A stretch of DNA of 8,544 bases from Actinomycetota bacterium (lineage in GTDB: Bacteria; Actinomycetota; Acidimicrobiia; Acidimicrobiales; Iamiaceae): positions 1 to 8,544 of the forward strand of contig JAFDWI010000284.1 in assembly GCA_018268545.1 (NCBI GenBank), read 5' to 3'. Position numbers and translations under genes: made by a program. Shown here piece after piece: positions 1-5,864 of this stretch (positions are counted from its first letter, which is position 1; every line of letters starts with the position of its first letter). The notes under the pieces were generated by a model. That model did not search any database. It was not told the DNA's origin and saw nothing but the letters and a program-made list of their open reading frames with translations.

Positions 1-1
1 C

Positions 2-250
2 AACGCCGGCGGGCTCATCGCACCGAGAGACCCGGCGAAGACGAGCCAGGCGTCGACGTGCTTCGTGCTGTTGAAGGCGACATCCAGCGGGTTCCAGGTC
101 GTGAAGGATCCAACCCTTGCTCCCAGCGCGGACGGGAACGGCGTCTTCAACTGTGGCGTGGACAACGTGGCGACGGTCGGGGACCAGCCATTGATGCTCC
201 AGTACCAGCACATGTGGCAGGGCGACAAGCTCCTGAAGCCCAGCTCTTGA
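2..250 (+). CDS. C-terminal end of a probable secreted protein, possibly an ABC solute-binding protein (partial)
   Basis: This open frame enters from the left edge and stops at TGA 248-250, leaving 82 residues. Third codon positions are strongly G/C, as in the neighbouring genes, which supports real coding. The fragment has two cysteines about 39 residues apart, in the contexts STCFVLLK and VFNCGVDN, which could form a disulfide in an exported protein. It is rich in Gly, Ser, Asn and Asp and ends in YQHMWQGDKLLKPSS. The style resembles the C-termini of periplasmic-binding proteins of the branched-chain amino acid type that are abundant in Acidimicrobiia, but no diagnostic motif is present. 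The start and most of the protein lie outside the window. The reading frame is fairly sure; the family is a guess. Confidence 0.6.
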   Translation, partial: NAGGLIAPRDPAKTSQASTCFVLLKATSSGFQVVKDPTLAPSADGNGVFNCGVDNVATVGDQPLMLQYQHMWQGDKLLKPSS

Positions 251-273
251 TGAAGTCGACAGTGCCCGCCGTG

Positions 274-289
274 GCCGAACGTCGGCTTT
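274..289 (+). terminator. Short terminator-like hairpin after the partial gene
   Basis: GCCGA (274-278) pairs with TCGGC (282-286) around a 3-nt loop and is followed by TTT (287-289). It lies 24 bases after the stop codon of the upstream gene and before the promoter of the thiamine operon. The stem is only 5 bp and the T-run is short, so termination is plausible but unproven. The T-run also overlaps the candidate -35 box of the next promoter. Confidence 0.3.
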
Positions 290-315
290 GCACCGTCGGC
301 GCCGCTCGGTAGAGT
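288..315 (+). promoter_or_regulatory. Candidate promoter of the thiamine operon
   Basis: A -35-like TTGCAC (288-293) is separated by 16 bases from a -10-like TAGAGT (310-315). Transcription would begin near 322, about 30 bases before the TPP riboswitch, so the whole aptamer would be in the leader. The -10 fits TAnnnT; the -35 matches TTGACA only in its first half. The position between the upstream gene and the riboswitch supports it. Confidence 0.4.
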
Positions 316-351
316 CGGGTTCCAGAAGGCCACGAACGACGTGGCGACCAC

Positions 352-441
352 CCAGGGGAGCTCGGGTCAGCCGGGCTGAGAGGACGCCTGTACGCGGCGT
401 CGACCCTTCGACCTGATCCGGGTAATGCCGGCGAAGGAAGC
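352..441 (+). promoter_or_regulatory. TPP riboswitch (THI element)
   Basis: This is a thiamine pyrophosphate-sensing aptamer in the leader of the thiamine operon. All conserved parts are visible in order. GGG (355-357) pairs with CCC (404-406) as P2. P3 is GCTCGG (360-365) with CCGGGC (371-376). The pyrimidine-sensing stretch CTGAGAGG follows at 376-383. P3a is GACGCC (383-388) with GGCGTC (396-401). ACCTGA (411-416) starts P4, whose CCT (412-414) pairs with AGG (435-437). P5 is CCGG (418-421) with CCGG (428-431) around the loop GTAATG. I could not define a convincing P1 closing stem. No terminator with a T-run follows. Instead the Shine-Dalgarno of thiN overlaps P4, so ligand binding should block translation. 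The downstream genes (kinase plus transporter) fit this ligand. Confidence 0.95.
433..440 (+). promoter_or_regulatory. Ribosome binding site of thiN, embedded in the TPP aptamer
   Basis: GAAGGAAG lies 5 bases before the GTG at 446 and is the best Shine-Dalgarno near the gene. Its AGG (435-437) is the 3' strand of riboswitch stem P4. It therefore decides the start codon and acts as the likely expression platform. The upstream ATG at 425 is part of the invariant riboswitch loop, not a start. Confidence 0.8.
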
Positions 442-445
442 GACC

Positions 446-1186
446 GTGAACCACACCCGAGGCGCGACGACCGGACCACCCCGCGTGTGGACGCGCGTCA
501 TCGTCGTCGACGGTGACGACCCGGTCCCCGGGTGGGGGCGCCTCGTCGCGCCGGCCGCCGAGGTGATCGCAGCCGACGGCGGCGCCTGTCACGCGTCGGG
601 CGAAGGTGTGACCGTCACCGACCTCGTCGGCGACCTCGACAGTGTCGAATCCGACTTCGTCGAGGCGTTCCAGCGGGCCGGCGGCACGGTCCATCGCTTC
701 GATCGCGACAAGGACTTCACCGACTTCGAACTCGCCGCACAACTCGCCGCGGATCGCAGCGCCGCCGACGGTGGCTCGGAACCGCGGAGCCTGCTGATCG
801 TCGGCGGTGCCGGTGGGCGCCTCGACCATCAACTCGCGAACGTCGCGGTCCTCGCGGGTGACGTGCTCGCAGGTTTCGACGTGACCGCGATCCTCGGCCA
901 CGCCGTCCTTCGGGTCGCTCGCCCGGGACGGCCGGTGACGACACTCGGCACGATCGGCCGAGTGGTTTCGTTGTTGCCCTTCGGAGCTCCGGTCGACGGC
1001 GTGACGACGACGGGCCTGCGATTCGCCCTTCGGGCAGCCGCGCTCGACCCGTTCGCGTCGCGGGCGGTGAGTAACGAAGCCGTCGAAGCCGTTGTGACAA
1101 TTCGGGTCGAGTCCGGTTCGCTCGTCGTCGTCGAGCCCGATGCGTTCGACGAACTGCTCACCGGTACGACGGGCTCGGCACCATGA
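446..1186 (+). CDS. thiN: Thiamine pyrophosphokinase
   Basis: The enzyme transfers pyrophosphate from ATP to thiamine, giving TPP and AMP in the cytosol. With the GTG start at 446 it has 246 residues, slightly longer than the usual 210-230. Family motifs appear in order: ADGGA (residues 43-47), VGDLDS (61-66), DKDFTDFE (88-95), GGAGGRLDHQLAN (120-132) and, towards the C-terminus, GVTTTGLRF followed by VSNEA. The acidic GDLDS and KDxTD residues bind Mg-ATP in this family, and the GRLDH segment belongs to the active site. The start at 446 is chosen for the Shine-Dalgarno at 433-440; a GTG at 485 would remove 13 poorly conserved residues and is an alternative. The gene is the first in a TPP-riboswitch operon, so its own product should repress it. 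Its TGA overlaps the ATG of the permease gene (ATGA, 1183-1186), suggesting translational coupling. Confidence 0.93.
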   Translation: MNHTRGATTGPPRVWTRVIVVDGDDPVPGWGRLVAPAAEVIAADGGACHASGEGVTVTDLVGDLDSVESDFVEAFQRAGGTVHRFDRDKDFTDFELAAQLAADRSAADGGSEPRSLLIVGGAGGRLDHQLANVAVLAGDVLAGFDVTAILGHAVLRVARPGRPVTTLGTIGRVVSLLPFGAPVDGVTTTGLRFALRAAALDPFASRAVSNEAVEAVVTIRVESGSLVVVEPDAFDELLTGTTGSAP

Positions 1187-1968
1187 GCCGCGTCCGATCC
1201 CTCGTCGCCCCCGTAGGTGTGACCGTCGCGCTCGTCGCCCTCTGGCAGCTCGTGGTGCAAGGGGCGCATGTTCACCCGTGGATGCTCCCGGCGCCGTCGT
1301 CGGTGGCTTCGTCCGGATGGGAGAGTCGATCGTCGATCATGACCAACGCCGTGACGACCATCGAGGAGGCCGTCGCGGGCCTTGTCATCGGCAGCTTTGC
1401 CGGTGTCGCACTCGCGTTCGTGATCTCACTCGTCCCCGTGGTGCGTCGGGCCGTGTGGCCACTGGTGGTCACCTCGCAGACGATCCCGGTGATCGTGTTG
1501 GCGCCCCTGGTCGCGGTGTGGTTCGGCTACGGGATCACCCCGAAGGTCGTGCTCGTCGCGCTCACCGCCTTCTTCCCGGTGACGGTGGCCACGGTGGCCG
1601 GCCTGGCGGGTGCCGATCCCGAGTTGATCGAACTGGTCCGTTCCTTCGGTGCGTCGTCGTCGCAGGTCCTGCGCACGGTCCGCATCCCGGCCGCGCTCGA
1701 GCACATCGTCGCGGGTGTGCGGATCGCCGCGGCCTACGCGGTGGGAAGCGCGGTCATCGGTGAGTACGTCGGCGGCACGTCCGGCCTCGGCATCTTCATC
1801 GACCAGGCACATCGGTCGTACCGGACCGACTCGATGCTCGCCGGGGTCGCGGTCATCGCGATCTCCAGCATCGTGCTCTTCGGCCTCGTCGGCGTCATCG
1901 GCCGACGGCTCACTCCTTGGCGGGACAACCCGACCCCCGAAAACCGACTGATCGGAATCGACACATGA
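1183..1968 (+). CDS. thiX: ABC transporter permease for thiamine or a thiamine precursor
   Basis: This is the membrane-spanning subunit of a binding-protein-dependent ABC importer (BPD_transp_1 family), 261 residues. Hydrophobic segments lie near residues 8-25, 60-85, 90-135, 175-195 and 222-246, consistent with about six membrane spans. The cytoplasmic EAA loop that docks on the ATPase is clear at about 150-170 (ELVRSFGASSSQV to RIPAAL, Pro169), with the usual Gly-Ala and Pro spacing. The sequence style (SQTIPVIVLAPL, WFGYGITPKV) is that of the SsuC/TauC/ThiX subgroup. Naming it ThiX rests on the TPP riboswitch upstream and the ThiY-type binding protein next to it, since the permease alone would not tell thiamine, sulfonate and nitrate systems apart. 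It overlaps thiN by ATGA at its start and thiY by ATGA at its end. Confidence 0.88.
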   Translation: MSRVRSLVAPVGVTVALVALWQLVVQGAHVHPWMLPAPSSVASSGWESRSSIMTNAVTTIEEAVAGLVIGSFAGVALAFVISLVPVVRRAVWPLVVTSQTIPVIVLAPLVAVWFGYGITPKVVLVALTAFFPVTVATVAGLAGADPELIELVRSFGASSSQVLRTVRIPAALEHIVAGVRIAAAYAVGSAVIGEYVGGTSGLGIFIDQAHRSYRTDSMLAGVAVIAISSIVLFGLVGVIGRRLTPWRDNPTPENRLIGIDT

Positions 1969-3026
1969 CCATCACCGACCGAAGCAGAATGCTCCGCTCC
2001 CACCGAATCGTCGGCGCGGGGGTTGCCGCCGTGCTCAGTGTCGCGTTGGTCGCCGGTTGTGCTGGTCGGCACTCTTCGACCAGCGGTACCGCACCGAAGT
2101 CCGCGTCGCCGGCAAAGGTCCGGGTGATGCTGGACTGGACCCCCAACACGAACCACGCGGGCATGTACCTCGCGAAATCCGCGGGCTACTACCGGGCCGC
2201 GGGCCTGGAAGTCACCTTCATCCAGCCGGGTCAGAATTCCGACCCCAACCAGGCGGTCGGCTCGGGCACGGTCGATTTCGGGATCAGCGCATCCGAACAG
2301 TTGATCCCCGCTCGCGCCCACGGGGTTCCGGTCGTGTCGGTGGCTGCGATCATCCAACACAACACGTCCAGCCTGATCACCCTGGCATCGTCGGCGATCG
2401 ACCGGCCCCGGGACCTCGCAGGACACACCTACGGTTCCTACGGGGGCGGCGATTTCGAGAAGGCGCTCGTCGACCAGTTGGTGTCCTGCGACGGCGGTGA
2501 TCCGTCCAAGGTGCGCTTCACCCAGGTCGGTGACTCGGACTATCGCGAAGGGCTCACCAAGAGACAGTTCGACGCCGTCTGGGTGTTCGACGGATGGGAC
2601 GTGATCCGACTGCGCGACATCGACCACCTCGCGATCGACCGGATGCCTTTCAGCGAGTATCAGCACTGCATCCCCGATTGGTACACGCCCATCCTGGTGA
2701 CCTCCGAGAAGCTCATCGCGAAGAACCCGGCTCTCGTGAAGGCCTTCATGGCAGCGACCGCTCGCGGTTACCGCCAGGCGATGGCGCACCCGGACCAGGC
2801 AGCCGCATCGCTCATCGCCCAGGCCCCCGGCCTCGATTCGAACCTCGTTCGACGGAGCATGCACTACCTGTCGACCCGGTACGCGGCCGATCCTGCCGCC
2901 TGGGGTGAACAGGACCCGAAGGTCTGGAACCGCTTCGTGGACTTCCTCGAGGCACACCACATCGTCGCGGCGGGATTCGACACGAAGGCCGCGTACACGA
3001 ACCGGTTCCTGACGACAGGCGGATGA
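1965..3026 (+). CDS. thiY: Thiamine/pyrimidine-precursor solute-binding lipoprotein (NMT1/THI5-like)
   Basis: This extracytoplasmic receptor delivers substrate to the ThiX permease. It has 353 residues from ATG 1965. The N-terminus is a lipoprotein signal: basic residues at 6-14, a hydrophobic run at 15-30 and the lipobox LVAGC with Cys32 as the lipidated residue. The mature protein opens with the family hallmark LDWTPNTNHAGMYLAK (Asp57, Trp58, Asn61, His64), followed by GYYRAAGLEV, as in ThiY and THI5 homologues that bind formylaminopyrimidine or HMP. A later IPDWYTPILV segment is also typical. Cys175 and Cys235 are the only other cysteines noted and might form a disulfide. Starts at 1917 or 1989 are possible, but 1965 forms an ATGA overlap with thiX and keeps the full signal peptide. 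The true ligand could be thiamine itself, given the kinase in the same operon. Confidence 0.9.
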   Translation: MTITDRSRMLRSHRIVGAGVAAVLSVALVAGCAGRHSSTSGTAPKSASPAKVRVMLDWTPNTNHAGMYLAKSAGYYRAAGLEVTFIQPGQNSDPNQAVGSGTVDFGISASEQLIPARAHGVPVVSVAAIIQHNTSSLITLASSAIDRPRDLAGHTYGSYGGGDFEKALVDQLVSCDGGDPSKVRFTQVGDSDYREGLTKRQFDAVWVFDGWDVIRLRDIDHLAIDRMPFSEYQHCIPDWYTPILVTSEKLIAKNPALVKAFMAATARGYRQAMAHPDQAAASLIAQAPGLDSNLVRRSMHYLSTRYAADPAAWGEQDPKVWNRFVDFLEAHHIVAAGFDTKAAYTNRFLTTGG

Positions 3027-3033
3027 ACGAGTC

Positions 3034-3777
3034 ATGTTGGAAGTCCGCGAGCTGCGGCACTCCTACGGTGACATCGACGTGCTCGTCGTCGACGCGCTGC
3101 GCGTCGACGACGGGGCGTTCGTGTCGATCGTCGGTCCGTCGGGATGTGGGAAGTCCACGTTGCTCCGCATCATCGCGGGCCTCGTCGCGCCGACGGCGGG
3201 GACGATTCACATCGACGATGCGCCGTTGCCGACGACCCCGGGGTTCGCGGGATTCATGCCCCAACATGATCGGCTGCTGCCGTGGCGCACCGTGCGCGAG
3301 AACGCGGTCCTCGCGGCCGACATCGACGGTGTCGACCGGTCCGTTTCGTCTGCCCGAGCGGACGCATTGTTCGAGCGGTTCGGGCTCTCGGGTTTCGAAG
3401 ACGCCTGGCCGCGGGCGTTGTCGGGAGGGATGCGACAGCGCGTCGCGCTGCTGCGGACGTTCCTCGCCGAGCGTGACCTGTTGCTGTTGGACGAACCCTT
3501 CGGAGCACTCGATGCGATCACCCGGCGACGGATGCACGGTTGGCTGCAGGAGGTGCTGGAGGCCGATCCACGAAGCGTGGTCTTCGTCACCCACGACGTC
3601 GACGAAGCCCTCGTGTTGTCCGATCACGTGTTCGTGATGTCGGAGCGTCCAGGTCGCATCGTCGGTGCGATCGAGGTCCCCGAACCCCGTCCGCGACCGC
3701 CCGGGATCGTGACATCGGCGGAGTTCGTCGAACGGAAGGCACAGGTTCTCGCGTTGTTGGAGTCATCGGACGGCTGA
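3034..3777 (+). CDS. thiZ: ABC transporter ATP-binding subunit of the thiamine importer
   Basis: This cytoplasmic ATPase powers the ThiXY importer and has 247 residues. All nucleotide-binding motifs are intact: Walker A GPSGCGKST (34-42), Q-loop with Gln77 (FMPQHD), signature LSGGMRQR (129-136), Walker B LLLLDEPFGALD (149-160) and H-loop His187 in VTHDVDEAL. The PWRTV and DEPFGALD forms are typical of the SsuB/TauB/ThiZ group of ATPases paired with NMT1-like binding proteins. The gene begins 7 bases after the thiY stop with only a weak ribosome binding site (AGGCGGA, 10 bases upstream), so coupling to thiY translation is likely. The ATGA at the end of thiY (3023-3026) is in another frame and is not its start. 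Specificity is inferred from the operon, not from this subunit. Confidence 0.92.
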   Translation: MLEVRELRHSYGDIDVLVVDALRVDDGAFVSIVGPSGCGKSTLLRIIAGLVAPTAGTIHIDDAPLPTTPGFAGFMPQHDRLLPWRTVRENAVLAADIDGVDRSVSSARADALFERFGLSGFEDAWPRALSGGMRQRVALLRTFLAERDLLLLDEPFGALDAITRRRMHGWLQEVLEADPRSVVFVTHDVDEALVLSDHVFVMSERPGRIVGAIEVPEPRPRPPGIVTSAEFVERKAQVLALLESSDG

Positions 3778-3804
3778 GGTTTCGACAAGACTGACCGATC
3801 GACC

Positions 3805-4251
3805 ATGGATCTTTCCGAAACCGTCCGAACCGGCGCGGCGCCCGAAGAGTTGTACGACCTCGTGTCGGATCTCGCCAACTATCCCCAGTGGTTGGGACTG
3901 GTGGTCCGCGCCGATCGCGAAGACGAGACGTCCGGCGACGCTCGCGGATCGTGGATGGTCGAACTGCGCGGTCGGGTCGGGCCGCTCGCCCGGTCGAAAC
4001 GACTGCGCATGATCCGAACCTGCGAGGACCGGCCCCGGTTCGTCCGTTTCGAGCGTGACGAGATCGATGTGCGCGACCACGCACCATGGCGACTCGAGGC
4101 GGAGATCGACCCGGACGGCGCCGGGTCGACGCTCACCATGCGGCTCCACTACGGCGGCAATCTGTTCGGGCCGGTGCTCGCCCCGATCCTTCGGGACGAG
4201 ATCCGTCAGGGACGCCAGGTCGTGAAGGAACGGTTCCCCCCGTCCGACTGA
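3805..4251 (+). CDS. SRPBCC-fold protein (polyketide cyclase/START-like), function unknown
   Basis: The product has 148 residues with the layout of the SRPBCC (Bet v 1-like) superfamily. There is an N-terminal beta strand MDLSETVRTGAAP, then a helix EELYDLVSDLANYPQWLGLV with the typical Y-P-x-W pattern around residue 30, a run of alternating beta strands (SWMVELRG, RFVRFERDE, WRLEAEID, STLTMRLHYGG), and a long C-terminal helix from about residue 125. Such folds make a hydrophobic pocket for lipids or other ligands; no substrate can be read from the sequence. It has no signal peptide or membrane segment. It starts 27 bp after thiZ with no visible terminator or Shine-Dalgarno between, so it may be the last gene of the thiamine transcript, though nothing in the protein links it to thiamine. 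It converges on the minus-strand ABC gene with a 14-bp gap. Confidence 0.8.
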   Translation: MDLSETVRTGAAPEELYDLVSDLANYPQWLGLVVRADREDETSGDARGSWMVELRGRVGPLARSKRLRMIRTCEDRPRFVRFERDEIDVRDHAPWRLEAEIDPDGAGSTLTMRLHYGGNLFGPVLAPILRDEIRQGRQVVKERFPPSD

Positions 4252-4269
4252 TCCGACCGGAGCGGTCAG
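4248..4269. terminator. Hairpin spanning both stop codons of two convergent genes
   Basis: CTGA-(T)-CCG (4248-4255, with T4252 bulged) pairs with CGGTCAG (4263-4269) around a 7-base loop. The stem contains the last bases of the SRPBCC gene stop (TGA 4249-4251) and of the minus-strand ABC gene stop (4266-4268). It could act as a compact bidirectional terminator, but there is no T-run on either strand, so the call is weak. Confidence 0.3.
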
Positions 4270-5066
4270 TTCCCCGGGACGGGGTGCGGGGCCCAGCACA
4301 ACCAGCGGCCGTCACGGCGTTCCAGGCGGAGGTCCACACCGAAGGATTCCGACAATGTCGATTCGTCGATCACGTCGTCGATCGGCCCTGAGCGCACGAC
4401 CCGGCCGTGGGCAAGGAGGAGCGCGTGGGTGAAATGGTCGGGGATCTCTTCGGTGTGGTGGGTGACGAGCACGATCGGCGGCGCGGACGGATCGCCCGCG
4501 AGGTCGGACAACCGGTTCACCAGGTCCTCACGCCCGCCGAGGTCGAGGCCGGCGGCCGGTTCATCCAGTAGGAGCAGCTCGGGGTCCGCCATGAGCGTGC
4601 GGGCGAGCTGGACGCGTTGGCGTTCACCGGCCGACAACGTGCCGAACCGACGGTCGGCGAGGTGCGCGACGCCGACGCGGTCGAGTTCGTGGCGTGCCTT
4701 CGCGTGATCGAGGTCGGTGTAGGTGTGCCACCAGGTTTCGAGCGCCGCGTGCTTGCCGGCGACCACCACGTCGGCTGCCGTGAGATCGGCACGCAGTTGA
4801 TCCGCGAGCGCCTGGCTCGCCACGCCGATCCGGGTACGCAGCGTCCGCACGTCGGTGTGCCCGAGCGTCTCTCCGAGCACTCGCACCACACCTTCGGTCG
4901 GGTGCAGATACAGCGAGGCGACACGGAGCAACGTCGTCTTGCCGGACCCGTTGTGGCCGAGGACCACCCAGTTCTCACCGGCATCGACCTGCCACGAGAC
5001 AGCTTCGATCATCGTGTTCCCCTCGCGACGAACCGTCACGGAGTCGAGCTCGATCAACCTGGTCAC
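4266..5066 (-). CDS. Stand-alone ABC transporter ATP-binding protein (YlmA/ModF-like)
   Basis: The protein has 266 residues from a GTG at 5066. It shows a complete ATPase domain: Walker A GHNGSGKTT (37-45), Gln85 in the Q-loop (GVASQAL), signature LSAGERQR (144-151), Walker B LLLLDEPAAGLD (164-175) and H-loop VTHHTEEIP with His203. LSAGERQR, the VTHHTEEIP segment and the ENWVVLGHNGSGKTT opening resemble the YlmA/ModF group of ATPases, which are annotated as iron- or molybdate-type but often lack a partner. No permease or binding protein accompanies it here. It has no membrane segments, and its role may be in transport with unlinked partners or in something else. It is convergent with the SRPBCC gene and divergent from npdG. 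No Shine-Dalgarno precedes it; a TAGCCT box ends 9 bases upstream, suggesting a leaderless or nearly leaderless mRNA. Confidence 0.85.
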   Translation of the reverse strand: MTRLIELDSVTVRREGNTMIEAVSWQVDAGENWVVLGHNGSGKTTLLRVASLYLHPTEGVVRVLGETLGHTDVRTLRTRIGVASQALADQLRADLTAADVVVAGKHAALETWWHTYTDLDHAKARHELDRVGVAHLADRRFGTLSAGERQRVQLARTLMADPELLLLDEPAAGLDLGGREDLVNRLSDLAGDPSAPPIVLVTHHTEEIPDHFTHALLLAHGRVVRSGPIDDVIDESTLSESFGVDLRLERRDGRWLCWAPHPVPGN

Positions 5067-5075
5067 GCATCGTGG

Positions 5076-5081
5076 AGGCTA
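5076..5081 (-). promoter_or_regulatory. Candidate -10 box of the stand-alone ABC ATPase gene
   Basis: Read on the minus strand, TAGCCT fits TAnnnT and ends 9 bases before the GTG start at 5066. That spacing would put the transcription start at or within a base or two of the start codon, in keeping with the absence of a Shine-Dalgarno. I see no good -35. Confidence 0.35.
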
Positions 5082-5170
5082 ACGGCGGGACCGGAGTGCC
5101 GAGAACGTCGTGCCGCGGCGTTGGCGGTGCATCGGCGTGGCCGGGACATGGCGCGTCGCATCGCCGCGCG

Positions 5171-5176
5171 TAGTGT
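5171..5176 (+). promoter_or_regulatory. Candidate -10 box of npdG, leaderless layout
   Basis: TAGTGT fits TAnnnT and ends 7 bases before the GTG at 5184, so transcription would start at the start codon itself. There is no Shine-Dalgarno upstream of the gene, which agrees with a leaderless transcript. No convincing -35 is present. It supports the start at 5184 over the in-frame GTG at 5175, which would overlap the box. Confidence 0.4.
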
Positions 5177-5183
5177 GGCCTCC

Positions 5184-5864
5184 GTGCAGATCGGCGTACT
5201 TGGAGCAACCGGCCCCGCAGGAAGCGCATTGGGGGTTCGCCTGTGCGACCTCGGCCATGACGTGACACTCGGATCTCGGGACGCCGATCGTGCGCGTTCG
5301 GTCCGTGAGGAACTCATCGATCGATGGCCCGACCACGATCTGCAACGGTTACGTGCCGGCGACAACGCGGCGGCGGCCGAGTGCGACATCGTCGTCGTCG
5401 CAACACCGTGGGACGGCGCCGCGCCGACCGTTGCGGCGCTCGCCGAGCAACTCGACGGCAAGATCCTCATCTGCATGGCGAACGCACTGACCCGTGTCGG
5501 CAAGGAGTTCCAACCGCTGATCCCGCCGCGGGGCTCCGTTGCCGGTGATGTCGCCGCGGCCGCGCCGGGAGCGAAGGTGGTCGCCGCGTTCCATCATGTT
5601 CCGGCCCGCGAGCTCGGCGACCTCGACGGCGACGTCGAATGCGACGTCCTGGTCTGCGGTGATGACGATGCAGCGAAACAGACGGTGATCGCCCTGGCCG
5701 GACAGATCCCGGGGATGGGGGCGTTCGACGCCGGACGTCTGACCGCCGCCGGTCCGATCGAATCGCTCACCGCGGTCCTGATCGGGATGAACGTCCGCCA
5801 CAAGGCGCACCTGTCGGTTCGCCTCAGTGGGATGCCCGGGTCTCCCGGAGTCGGATCCCGTTGA
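5184..5864 (+). CDS. npdG: F420H2:NADP+ oxidoreductase (NADPH-dependent F420 reductase)
   Basis: The enzyme exchanges hydride between NADP(H) and the deazaflavin cofactor F420 in the cytosol. The predicted protein has 226 residues, the normal family size. The N-terminal Rossmann motif is GVLGATGPAGSALGVRL (residues 4-20). Thr9, Ser31 and Arg32 (in LGSRDADRA) match the residues that hold the 2'-phosphate of NADP in the Archaeoglobus enzyme. Further family segments are VVVATPWDGA, VVAAFHHVPA, DVLVCGDDD and the C-terminal DAGRLTAAGPIESLTAVLI. The start at GTG 5184 places the Rossmann strand at the very N-terminus. The open frame extends far upstream, but that part is antisense to the ABC ATPase gene and is not coding. 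The gene overlaps mshC by TTGA, so the two are probably translated together. Confidence 0.93.
   Translation: MQIGVLGATGPAGSALGVRLCDLGHDVTLGSRDADRARSVREELIDRWPDHDLQRLRAGDNAAAAECDIVVVATPWDGAAPTVAALAEQLDGKILICMANALTRVGKEFQPLIPPRGSVAGDVAAAAPGAKVVAAFHHVPARELGDLDGDVECDVLVCGDDDAAKQTVIALAGQIPGMGAFDAGRLTAAGPIESLTAVLIGMNVRHKAHLSVRLSGMPGSPGVGSR

Noticed and set aside
58..312. Open frame of 84 codons near the left edge
   Set aside because: It is an Arg/Gly-rich shadow of the frame ending at 250 and runs into the promoter region of the thiamine operon.
425..445. ATG 425 as the start of thiamine pyrophosphokinase
   Set aside because: This ATG is the invariant TAATG loop of the TPP riboswitch and has no ribosome site. 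The strong Shine-Dalgarno at 433-440 points to GTG 446.
1734..3035. Long minus-strand open frame (433 codons) opposite the permease and binding-protein genes
   Set aside because: It is antisense to two well-recognised genes, has no family motifs, and long antisense frames are expected in DNA with this GC content.
3023..3637. ATGA at the end of thiY as the start of an overlapping gene
   Set aside because: It opens a different frame from thiZ, and the translation is Cys/Ser/Arg-rich without any motif. The ATPase starts at 3034.
4617..5183. Upstream extension of the npdG reading frame
   Set aside because: The extension is antisense to the ABC ATPase gene, and the Rossmann motif expected at the N-terminus begins right at GTG 5184.
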